From contig JACZTL010000021.1 in NCBI GenBank assembly GCA_022573715.1, forward strand, positions 1 to 57,853: a stretch of DNA of 57,853 bases. Direction: 5' to 3'. Shown here one piece after another: positions 25,283-33,041 of this stretch. The notes under the pieces are model-generated. The model made no database searches and was not told where the DNA came from. It saw nothing but the letters and a program-made list of their open reading frames with translations. This DNA is from Bacteroidota bacterium. GTDB taxonomy: Bacteria; Bacteroidota; Ignavibacteria; Ignavibacteriales; Ignavibacteriaceae. Position 1 is the stretch's first letter, and each line of letters starts with the position of its first letter. A program made the position numbers and the translations under genes.

Positions 25283-26401
25283 TCAATTTTTTAATATATT
25301 TTCATAAAATGATTTAGCTTTTAAGGCTATTGCAGAATAACTTAAATTTTTTGAATAAAAATTTAAAGCTTTCTTTGATTCATTTTCTAAAGTGCGATTT
25401 ATCACTTTTTTGCTAATATTATAAAATGATTGTACATCTCCACAATCCCACAGACCACCTATAAAACCGTTATTGGTTATAGTCCTAAATGAAGGAATAT
25501 CTGTTACAATTGGTACTACACCGCAAGCCATACACTCACACAAACTATAACCAGAGCCTTCATAATAGCTGCCTAATACAAAATAATCTGCACTATTATA
25601 ATAATTGCTTATTAAATTATGGTTAATTAAACCGAGTAATCTTACAGAATGTTTAAGTAACTTGTTTTTATTTATAAATGATAATAATTCATGCTCTAGT
25701 TTATTTTCAGAAAATATCATATAAAGTGTTGCATTAGAAAAATCTTTTAACAATAATAAAAACCCTTTCAAAACAGTTATTGGATCCTTGTTTTCGTTTA
25801 ATCTTCCAACCCATAAGAAGATGGGATTTCCTGATAACCCTGTAGTTTTCCTAGCTTCATAACGATTTCTATAGCAAAAGTTTGTAGAACCTTCCATTAT
25901 TTCAGTGAATTTTTTTAATTTATCAATTGAATTAGTTTTTATCCAAAAGTTAGATATTCCGGCAGATGCAAATATAAATCCATCTATAGATGATGAAAAA
26001 TATTTCAAAAAATACTTTTTTATTCCCTTAGTTGGCTTTTCTGCATGATGTTGAATAATAATTTTTAATAAAGGATTCATTTTCTTCAAAAAATAAGCTT
26101 GAAAAATGTATATAAAACTATTTACATGAATTATATCATAATTTCCTTTAACTATATTCTTGTTGAATAAATGAGGTATTTGATATTTTTTTAATCGATG
26201 CTTTTTTTTATCATTAATTAAAAAATAAGTAACATTATCTTTTTTAAATATTATATTTTTAAAAAATCTCTGAAATACATCTATTTCTATACCTAAATCA
26301 GATAATCCTTTACACCATCCATGAATACTCTGGTACTTTGAAAGGTATTCATTTTCATTTAAGTTTTCGTCATAGAAATAATTTATATAGGCAATTTTCA
26401 T
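25283..26401 (-). CDS. GT4-family glycosyltransferase
   Basis: 372 residues. N-terminal domain IAYINYFYDENLNENEYLSK, HHAEKPTKGI loop, C-terminal FLWVGRLNENKDPITVLKG and the signature EGSGYSLCECMACG with the E-x7-E pair. Donor unknown. It converges on the flippase with 6 nt between stops. On the minus strand it follows the amidohydrolase and methyltransferase genes (gaps of 23 and 1 nt), forming a second transcription unit of the island. Confidence 0.86.
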   Translation of the reverse strand: MKIAYINYFYDENLNENEYLSKYQSIHGWCKGLSDLGIEIDVFQRFFKNIIFKKDNVTYFLINDKKKHRLKKYQIPHLFNKNIVKGNYDIIHVNSFIYIFQAYFLKKMNPLLKIIIQHHAEKPTKGIKKYFLKYFSSSIDGFIFASAGISNFWIKTNSIDKLKKFTEIMEGSTNFCYRNRYEARKTTGLSGNPIFLWVGRLNENKDPITVLKGFLLLLKDFSNATLYMIFSENKLEHELLSFINKNKLLKHSVRLLGLINHNLISNYYNSADYFVLGSYYEGSGYSLCECMACGVVPIVTDIPSFRTITNNGFIGGLWDCGDVQSFYNISKKVINRTLENESKKALNFYSKNLSYSAIALKAKSFYENILKN

Positions 26402-26424
26402 AAATTTAAAAATAATTTTGAAAA

Positions 26425-27588
26425 TTAACTGATAGATATAGGAAATTCATATTTCGGAAGTAAAGATTTTATAGATTGTATTAAATCTCGAATTCCTTTT
26501 GTTATATATTTTTTAATTGATCTTATATATATTACATCAAAGTCATCTTTGTTAATATTTTGGTGTTGTATAATTAATTCTGAATCAATAAAAACAACAA
26601 TTCCGTTTTTTAAGATCAATAAAATATCTTCAGGATTGATGCTGTAAAAGCTTTCCCAATTATTTTTGTATTTCTTTTTACAAATTACAATATCAGCTGA
26701 TTTATTTATTTCGATTTTACACTTTGATTTTAATCCCCAAACTTTTGATGCTGTTTCCGAAATACTGAAAAACAATTCATCATCGTTCAGATAATTTAAA
26801 TCTCGAGCTAATCTTAAATGATTCCACAAATTCCAATCAGCACTTAGCGTTGAATCTGTTCCGAATAGAATATTTGTATGTTTTTTAAGTAATGGAATAT
26901 TGGCGGTTTTGTTATATAAAAATGAATTTGAATCCGGGCACCAAATTATAGCTTTGAATTGTTTGCTTTGCGCCTCATTCATAGCAATAGCATGAATTCC
27001 TATCAAGTCCTTATCAAAAATATTCCACTTTATTAATTTATCTATTTCATTTATAGAACCTTTATTTGTTCCTTCTCCAATATGGATTAAAACAGGTAGT
27101 CTATTTAACTTAAACAAAAATTTAATTTCCCATTTTTTTTCAATACATAAAGAATGTAAATAATTATAATTAGAATAAACATCCGGTAAATTGTTGTGTT
27201 GTGTATCTAAAATTTTACCATGATTAATTATAGTAGTAACACCACAAATTAGATTTTTATAAAGCCCCCATTTATAATGTAGGTCATTGGGTACTTTCTT
27301 AACAATTTCAATTTGTTTTTTATTTTGTACATTTATATCATTTCCCCATTCTATATAATCGTTATAAATTTTATTGCCTAATTTTGGAAATAAATTAAAC
27401 TCTAAATGATCGTGTGAATTTACAAGCCCGGGGAAAGCAATTGCATTTGAAAAATTAAAAGATAATTCTTCGTAATTATCATCTGTTCTTAAATTAAAAG
27501 AATTAACTTCTATAATTTTAGAGCCTTTAATTCTTATCTGTGACGATAGCTGTTCGTTATTTATTATTTGGATATTGTTGATAAGCAT
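26425..27588 (-). CDS. Metal-dependent amidohydrolase
   Basis: 387 residues with an N-terminal beta-sandwich and TIM barrel of the amidohydrolase superfamily. Ligands are visible: HDH near residue 60, HIGEG near 168, HAIAM near 198 and FGTDSTLS near 243. The layout matches the cytosine-deaminase/TRZ-ATZ group, which remove amino groups or hydrolyse ring amides or halides. An enzyme of this kind inside a glycosyltransferase-methyltransferase-radical SAM cluster is unusual. It could deaminate or deacylate an intermediate. Start is ATG, and it overlaps no neighbour (1 nt after the methyltransferase stop). Confidence 0.8.
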   Translation of the reverse strand: MLINNIQIINNEQLSSQIRIKGSKIIEVNSFNLRTDDNYEELSFNFSNAIAFPGLVNSHDHLEFNLFPKLGNKIYNDYIEWGNDINVQNKKQIEIVKKVPNDLHYKWGLYKNLICGVTTIINHGKILDTQHNNLPDVYSNYNYLHSLCIEKKWEIKFLFKLNRLPVLIHIGEGTNKGSINEIDKLIKWNIFDKDLIGIHAIAMNEAQSKQFKAIIWCPDSNSFLYNKTANIPLLKKHTNILFGTDSTLSADWNLWNHLRLARDLNYLNDDELFFSISETASKVWGLKSKCKIEINKSADIVICKKKYKNNWESFYSINPEDILLILKNGIVVFIDSELIIQHQNINKDDFDVIYIRSIKKYITKGIRDLIQSIKSLLPKYEFPISIS

Positions 27589-27589
27589 A

Positions 27590-28333
27590 TTATCTGCTTA
27601 AATGAATACCATAGATAAAAGGAGTATTATAGAATTTTTCATAAATTTTTAAAGCATTTTGTTTTTCGTAAAAATGTTTAACATTTCTATCTATTTTTTT
27701 TTCTATAAGATTTAAAACTTTAAATCTAAAATGCGACAATATTTCTTCTATAGTTTTTATGCTATGATAATAATTTTTTACGGTTATCACTTCTCTACCG
27801 TTTTTGAATGTTCTCACACCACCTTTTGCAAGTAATTCCGGGTGGAAATCAGTAATTATGATATCACTTTTATTTTTTATAATTCTTTCCCATTCAAAAA
27901 ACATTTTCTCAATATCAGTAATATGAGCAATAACGAGAGTAGAAATAATAATATCACAGGTATTATTAGGTAAAAAAGATAACTTTAAATCTTTTGATTG
28001 ATATACTTCTTCATTTGGGTATTTCTCTTTTAATTTATGTAGCATTTTTTGAGAAATATCACAGCCGATAACTTTTGCCGGATTTTTATCTAAAATCAAA
28101 GACCAATTTCTACCTGTACCACAACCGTAATCAAATATAATTTTATCTTTTAAATGTATCTTTGAAATCAATTCTTTCAAAATAATATTATCATAATGTA
28201 AAATTAGATTATCTTTCTCATTATCATAATTTTTAGCCCAAATATTATAGGCATTCTCAGGTAATTTTATAATATTATTTTTAGTATTATAAAAATGATT
28301 AATAGATTTTTTAATTTTTTCTAAGATATTCAT
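27590..28333 (-). CDS. SAM-dependent methyltransferase
   Basis: 247 residues with motif I IIFDYGCGTGRNWSLIL near residue 60, GCDISQKMLHKL and DIIISTLVIAHI. ATG start. Reads into the amidohydrolase after 1 nt, so both are coupled. Third methyltransferase in the island, not closely similar to the other two by inspection, implying three distinct methylation steps or acceptors. Confidence 0.84.
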   Translation of the reverse strand: MNILEKIKKSINHFYNTKNNIIKLPENAYNIWAKNYDNEKDNLILHYDNIILKELISKIHLKDKIIFDYGCGTGRNWSLILDKNPAKVIGCDISQKMLHKLKEKYPNEEVYQSKDLKLSFLPNNTCDIIISTLVIAHITDIEKMFFEWERIIKNKSDIIITDFHPELLAKGGVRTFKNGREVITVKNYYHSIKTIEEILSHFRFKVLNLIEKKIDRNVKHFYEKQNALKIYEKFYNTPFIYGIHLSR

Positions 28334-28405
28334 AATTAGATATAATCTTAATATTTTGTTATGTATATAACAAATTAAAATAAAAACACATCAGCTTTTA
28401 TTTGT

Positions 28406-29917
28406 ATGAATAATATAATATTCTTTAATCCAAGAAGCGGCAAGTATAATCATACTCTCCCATTATCCATTCTTCAAATAGCAGCTTCTATTCAGGGTAG
28501 ACATAATTATGTTATTGTTGATGGAAATTTAGAAAAAGACCCCTGGAAAAAGATTAAGGAATATATTCAGTCAGGTGAATATAAATATTTTGCTTCTACA
28601 GTTATGCCAGGTCCACAGCTTAAACAAGCTATTCCTATTACTAAAAAGATAAAATTAGAATTCCCGGAAATCATTAATATTTGGGGAGGATATTTTGCTT
28701 CTAACCAATACAAGTCTGCTATAAATTCCGGTTATATAGATTACATAATTTATGGTCCCGGTGATTATACATTTCCACATCTTATAAATGCTTTGGAGAA
28801 TAAATTAAAGTTAGATGAAATTGAAAATCTTATTTATAAAAACGAAGATGAAATAATAAAAAATAAAAAAGGGGAAATCCCAGACCAGGATTTACTTCCT
28901 CCGCTTCCTTTAGAGCAGCTAAATAAATTTTATCCAGTTGAAGAATATATTGGCAAAACATATTTAGGTAAAAAGACAATTGCTTATCATTCTAGTATGG
29001 GATGCCCGTTTACCTGTTCATTTTGTGGTATTGTTCCAATCTTTAATGCGCGTTGGAAATCTAAATCTGCTGAGAATATTTATAAAGATATTCTTTATCT
29101 AAAAGAAAAATATGAGATAGATGCTATACTTTTTTTTGATAATAATTTTTTTGTTTCTGAAAAAAGAGCTTCTAAGTTTTCAGAATTAATGTTAAATGAA
29201 GGAATAAATTGGTGGGCGGAGAGTAGGATTGACACGATGAATCAATACTCTGATAACACTTTAAATTTAATGCAAAAAGCGGGATGTAAAATGATTTTCT
29301 TTGGTGCAGAAAGCGGGAATGATGAACTTTTAGAAAATATGGATAAGGGTGGCACTCAAACGGGTGAACAGATAAAAGACTTTGCCAAGAGAATAAAAGA
29401 TTTTAATATAATTCCAGAATATTCATTTATTCTTGGTTTTCCTGCTGAATCGCCTGAAAAAGTAGAACAGCAAATAAATTATGATATTAATTTTATAAAA
29501 GAAATAAAAGAAATTAATCCTGACACAGAGATAATTATATATATATATAGTCCGGTTCCAACTGAAGACTCAAATTTATTAAATCAATCGAGAGAACTTG
29601 GATTTAATTATCCACAAACACTTGAAGAATGGCTGAACCCATCTTGGGAAAATTTTGATACCCATAGAAACCCATTAACACCTTGGTTAACAAAAGAGAT
29701 GATTGCAAAAATTCATAACTTTGAAATAGTTTTAAATGGATATTCACCAACAATTTCTGATTATAAACTTACAAAATTTCAATTGAAAGTTATTAAATGG
29801 TTAGCTTCAATTCGTTATAAAAGAAATATTTTCATATTCCCTTTTGAGATAAAACTTCTTTTGAAATTTTGGCTGCAGTACAGAAAACCTGAATTTGAAG
29901 GATTTTATTCAGAGTGA
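28406..29917 (+). CDS. B12-binding-domain radical SAM protein
   Basis: 503 residues. N-terminal cobalamin-binding-type domain (IIFFNPRSGKYNHTLPLSIL at the start, IWGGYFASNQY and YIIYGPGDYT further on). The radical SAM core follows with SSMGCPFTCSFCG (CxxxCxxC), ILFFDNNFF and FFGAESGNDELLENMDKGG. Overall organisation equals that of the enzyme at 19652, but the C-terminal ~120 residues differ, so the two probably act on different substrates. Divergent from the methyltransferase/amidohydrolase unit across a 72-nt gap that must hold both promoters. Confidence 0.87.
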   Translation: MNNIIFFNPRSGKYNHTLPLSILQIAASIQGRHNYVIVDGNLEKDPWKKIKEYIQSGEYKYFASTVMPGPQLKQAIPITKKIKLEFPEIINIWGGYFASNQYKSAINSGYIDYIIYGPGDYTFPHLINALENKLKLDEIENLIYKNEDEIIKNKKGEIPDQDLLPPLPLEQLNKFYPVEEYIGKTYLGKKTIAYHSSMGCPFTCSFCGIVPIFNARWKSKSAENIYKDILYLKEKYEIDAILFFDNNFFVSEKRASKFSELMLNEGINWWAESRIDTMNQYSDNTLNLMQKAGCKMIFFGAESGNDELLENMDKGGTQTGEQIKDFAKRIKDFNIIPEYSFILGFPAESPEKVEQQINYDINFIKEIKEINPDTEIIIYIYSPVPTEDSNLLNQSRELGFNYPQTLEEWLNPSWENFDTHRNPLTPWLTKEMIAKIHNFEIVLNGYSPTISDYKLTKFQLKVIKWLASIRYKRNIFIFPFEIKLLLKFWLQYRKPEFEGFYSE

Positions 29918-29924
29918 TTAATTG

Positions 29925-30971
29925 CTAAAGTTTACTTGTAAGTGAAAGATTAAGAGAGCAAACACATTTTTTGCAAATTGAATTTGTTTTTATATCCAAA
30001 TTATTTCTAAATGTAATCGTATCTTCAGAATTAAGTATATCAACTAAATCTTGATTTTTTATATTACCAATTTTTTTATGAAAAAAACAGGGGCGTACGG
30101 TGCCATCCGCTTCTATTACAGTTGATACCCACGGTGCATTGCAAGTGACTGTGGGAAAATCACATAAACCATAAAATGCGGCATAATAATTATAAAATCG
30201 CCGTAGCTTATCAGGTGATTCGGCAATGAAACTGTTTTTAAAATCCTTAGAGTGAGTGTTAATCAGGCTTTCAATTATCTCTTTGAACTGAGCAACTTCT
30301 TCAAAGGATAATTTTACTTCACCAACTTTTTCATCCTCCCATAAATTAGGGCGGTTGAATGCATCAGTTGATACATCTGCATTTAAAAAACTTATTTGAT
30401 CCAATCCGATATCCTTTGCAGCATCGATAATATTTGGCAGGTCCTTAAAATTAGCTTTTTGAATTACACAACGTGCAGTTATTCGGTAATTTTTGTTAAG
30501 ATTTTTAAGTTCTGCCACTCCATCTTTTAACTTGTTAAAAGCATAAGGAATATTTCTGATTTTATCGTGTATCTCTTGTGAACCATCCAGTGAAACAATT
30601 ACCTCATTTGTTTTAGTAATTATCTCCTCCGCATATTTTTTTAACAGCAAACCGGTAGATAGAATTGTAATTTTAATTTTTCGTGAATGAAGAATATCAC
30701 AAAGTCTAAAAAAGTTGGGATGCATCAGTGCTTCCCCACCGGACATAACTACCAATTTGGTTCTAAATGTTTTTAAAGAACTTAATAATTTTTCAATATC
30801 GGTTTCCTCTAATTGTTTTATGTTATTGTTATCTTTCCAGATATCGCACATTACACAGCGGCAGTTACAGGGGCTGTGTGGCATCAAAATTACAATTGGT
30901 AATGTATATATCTTATTAGTTCTAAGAGAGAGAAATCGTTTTAATATGTCGTTAGGTGTTGGTCTTTTCAT
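29925..30971 (-). CDS. Radical SAM/SPASM protein
   Basis: 348 residues. The radical SAM cluster ligands are in MPHSPCNCRCVMCDIWK near residue 30. Downstream VMSGGEALMHPNFF and a C-terminal SPASM-type cysteine set (CDFPTVTCNAPW, then PCFFHKKIG and CKKC near 338). SPASM enzymes modify peptides or act as oxidoreductases on sugars and small molecules. No precursor-peptide gene is visible beside it, so a small-molecule substrate is more likely. It converges on the preceding radical SAM gene with 7 nt between stops. Confidence 0.85.
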   Translation of the reverse strand: MKRPTPNDILKRFLSLRTNKIYTLPIVILMPHSPCNCRCVMCDIWKDNNNIKQLEETDIEKLLSSLKTFRTKLVVMSGGEALMHPNFFRLCDILHSRKIKITILSTGLLLKKYAEEIITKTNEVIVSLDGSQEIHDKIRNIPYAFNKLKDGVAELKNLNKNYRITARCVIQKANFKDLPNIIDAAKDIGLDQISFLNADVSTDAFNRPNLWEDEKVGEVKLSFEEVAQFKEIIESLINTHSKDFKNSFIAESPDKLRRFYNYYAAFYGLCDFPTVTCNAPWVSTVIEADGTVRPCFFHKKIGNIKNQDLVDILNSEDTITFRNNLDIKTNSICKKCVCSLNLSLTSKL

Positions 30972-31111
30972 TTTAATAAATAATCAAATTATTATTCAAT
31001 AAAATATTTCGTTATTAATATTACTAAAATATCGATATATTTTTCTATTTATTGTAATTATTAGTAAATGATAAATTAAAGTAGATAATTTAATTGAAAG
31101 AAATTTAGTAT

Positions 31112-31119
31112 TATATTTG
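31112..31119 (+). promoter_or_regulatory. Candidate -7 element of the tRNA-Glu promoter
   Basis: TATATTTG fits TAnnTTTG and lies 30 nt before the first base of tRNA-Glu; a TTG occurs 15 nt upstream (31094). The same octamer precedes the TPP riboswitch. Confidence 0.4.
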
Positions 31120-31149
31120 TCAGTGCTTTTTTGGAATGTTTTTTACATT

Positions 31150-31223
31150 GGCGCGTTCGTCTAGTGGCTTAGGACGCCGCCCTCTCAAGGCGGAGATCAC
31201 GGGTTCAAATCCCGTACGCGCTA
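31150..31223 (+). tRNA. tRNA-Glu (CTC)
   Basis: A 74-nt cloverleaf: acceptor GGCGCGT/ACGCGCT (first pair G-U), D stem GTCT/GGAC, anticodon stem CCGCC/GGCGG with loop CTCTCAA (anticodon CTC), 5-nt variable loop, T stem ACGGG/CCCGT with TTCAAAT, and discriminator A. CCA is not encoded. It marks the right border of the AT-rich island. Confidence 0.94.
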
Positions 31224-31289
31224 CAACTTCTTTTATTAGTCCTATTATAACCATATTTTATCATCAATTATTTATTACAATATATTTGT

Positions 31290-31628
31290 TTGAAAAAATT
31301 TGAAAAACATATTTTTGTCTGCGAAAATAAAAGACCGGGCGGACATCCCCGTGGCTGCTGCAGTGATAAGGGAAGTAAAGAAATTAGAGCGTTATTCAAG
31401 AAAAGATTGGCTGAGCTTGGTATAAAATCAAAAGTAAGGGCAAATGCATCCGGATGCTTGGATGCTTGTGAATACGGGGTTACCGTGTTGGTTTATCCCG
31501 AACAAATTTGGTACGGCGGAGTTACATTGGAAGATGTAGAAAAAATAATTCAGGAGCATATTATTAATAACAAACCAATTAAACGATTAATGATAAAAGA
31601 TAAAAGGTATCATCAAGATGCAGAATGA
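31290..31628 (+). CDS. Thioredoxin-fold [2Fe-2S] ferredoxin
   Basis: 112 residues. HIFVCENKRPGGHPRGCCSDKGS carries the first cysteines and ANASGCLDACEYG the last two, the ligand arrangement of the (2Fe-2S) ferredoxin-like thioredoxin family. The core YGVTVLVYPEQIWYGGV strand pair is typical. TTG start; no ATG is available nearby. The gene overlaps nth by 11 nt. Electron partner unknown; pairing with endonuclease III, itself an iron-sulfur protein, is noted but may be incidental. Confidence 0.85.
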   Translation: MKKFEKHIFVCENKRPGGHPRGCCSDKGSKEIRALFKKRLAELGIKSKVRANASGCLDACEYGVTVLVYPEQIWYGGVTLEDVEKIIQEHIINNKPIKRLMIKDKRYHQDAE

Positions 31629-32262
31629 AGTAAACAAGAAATATGTTAATAAATTATTCTTGTTATTAAAAGATGAATACCCGGAAGTATCAAGTGCTTT
31701 AAATTATCAAACCCCTTTTCAACTTTTAGTTTCAACAATACTTTCTGCACAATGCACAGACGAAAGAGTCAATATTGTTACTGAAAAACTATTTAAGAAT
31801 TACAACACACCAGTAGACTTTGTAAGTATATCTATAGATGAATTTGAGAAATTTATTTATTCAACTGGATTTTACAAGCAAAAAGCCAAAAGTATAAAAA
31901 AATGTTCTGAAATGTTGATTGAAAAATATAACGGTGAAGTACCAAAAGATTTGGAATTGCTAATTAAATTACCCGGTGTGGGTAGAAAAACCGCATCTGT
32001 AGTAGCCGGTAATGCATTCGGAGTTCCTGCAATCGCAGTCGATACGCATGTTATTCGTCTTTCAAATCTTTTCGGATTTGTTGAAACTTCTGACCCGGTT
32101 AAAATTGAATTTAAATTGAAAGAACTAATACCTAAAAATAACTGGATAAATTCATCCCATCTTTTGGCAACTCACGGAAGAAATGTATGTGAAGCAAGGA
32201 AACCAAAATGTTCCATTTGCGTTTTGAAGGATATTTGTCCAAGTTATAAGCCCGAACTATAA
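31618..32262 (+). CDS. nth: Endonuclease III
   Basis: Base-excision repair glycosylase/AP lyase for oxidised pyrimidines. 214 residues with the helix-hairpin-helix LPGVGRKTASVV containing the catalytic Lys, the catalytic Asp in VDTHVIRLSNLFG, and the four cysteines of the [4Fe-4S] cluster as C-x6-C-x2-C-x5-C near the C-terminus. ATG start overlapping the ferredoxin gene by 11 nt. All key residues are present. Confidence 0.95.
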   Translation: MQNEVNKKYVNKLFLLLKDEYPEVSSALNYQTPFQLLVSTILSAQCTDERVNIVTEKLFKNYNTPVDFVSISIDEFEKFIYSTGFYKQKAKSIKKCSEMLIEKYNGEVPKDLELLIKLPGVGRKTASVVAGNAFGVPAIAVDTHVIRLSNLFGFVETSDPVKIEFKLKELIPKNNWINSSHLLATHGRNVCEARKPKCSICVLKDICPSYKPEL

Positions 32263-32287
32263 TTTTATAAAAAAAAGCGGTAAATAA

Positions 32288-32854
32288 ATGTCAGATATTA
32301 TGAGAGATAGGGTAGCCTGTCTTGAAATATTAAATGAATACACTAAAAGCGATAGTCTATTAAAACACGCTTTTGCTGTTGAGTCCAATGTGAAAGCTTA
32401 TGCAGAAAAATTTAATGAAGACATTGAGTATTGGGGAAATGTAGCATTGCTTCACGATTTTGATTATGAAAAATTTCCAACCGCTGAAGAACATCCGTAC
32501 AAAGGAAGTGAAATTTTAAAGGAAAAAGGATTTGATGAAGAATTCAGAAGAACAATTTTATCACACGCAGATTATACAGGTATTCCTAGAGAGACCCTGC
32601 TCTCAAAAGTATTATTTGCATGCGATGAACTTGCAGGTTTCATTACCGCTGTAACGTATGTACGCCCAAGTAAATCAATTGATGAAGTAAAGGTAAAGTC
32701 AGTTAAGAAAAAATTAAAAGACAAAGGTTTTGCTAGGGCTGTTAATAGAGAGGATATATTTATGGGTGCTGAAGCATTAAATGTCCCTCTTGATGAACAT
32801 ATTCAGTTTTGTATTGACGCAATGAAAAAGAATAAAGAACAACTTGGCTTGTAA
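32288..32854 (+). CDS. HD-domain hydrolase
   Basis: 188 residues. HD-superfamily metal motif: LLKHAFAVESN, then NVALLHDFDYEKFP, SHADYTGIP and FACDELAGFITA. Members are phosphohydrolases, often of nucleotides; the substrate here is unknown. ATG start 25 nt after nth, so probably the third gene of that unit. Confidence 0.85.
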   Translation: MSDIMRDRVACLEILNEYTKSDSLLKHAFAVESNVKAYAEKFNEDIEYWGNVALLHDFDYEKFPTAEEHPYKGSEILKEKGFDEEFRRTILSHADYTGIPRETLLSKVLFACDELAGFITAVTYVRPSKSIDEVKVKSVKKKLKDKGFARAVNREDIFMGAEALNVPLDEHIQFCIDAMKKNKEQLGL

Positions 32855-33041
32855 ATTAACAAATTATTTATTTTGTTTATTTTTAATTTTTGTCTTGACT
32901 TATTATAAGTTAGTGTACTAAATTTAGATACAAAATTAAGGAGAATATAAAAAAAGATTTTTGCTACGGAATTAATATTTCATTATTTGATAATATTAAA
33001 ATACAGATCCAAATAATTTATAGTTAAAACCAGATTCTAAA

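Noticed and set aside
29925-30971. SPASM enzyme as maturase of a ribosomally made peptide
   Set aside because: No short precursor frame with a Cys- or Thr-rich core was found on either side; the gaps hold only a tRNA and AT-rich DNA.
31281-31288. TATATTTG as promoter of the ferredoxin gene
   Set aside because: It lies directly against the TTG start, so a transcript would begin inside the gene; probably chance in AT-rich DNA.
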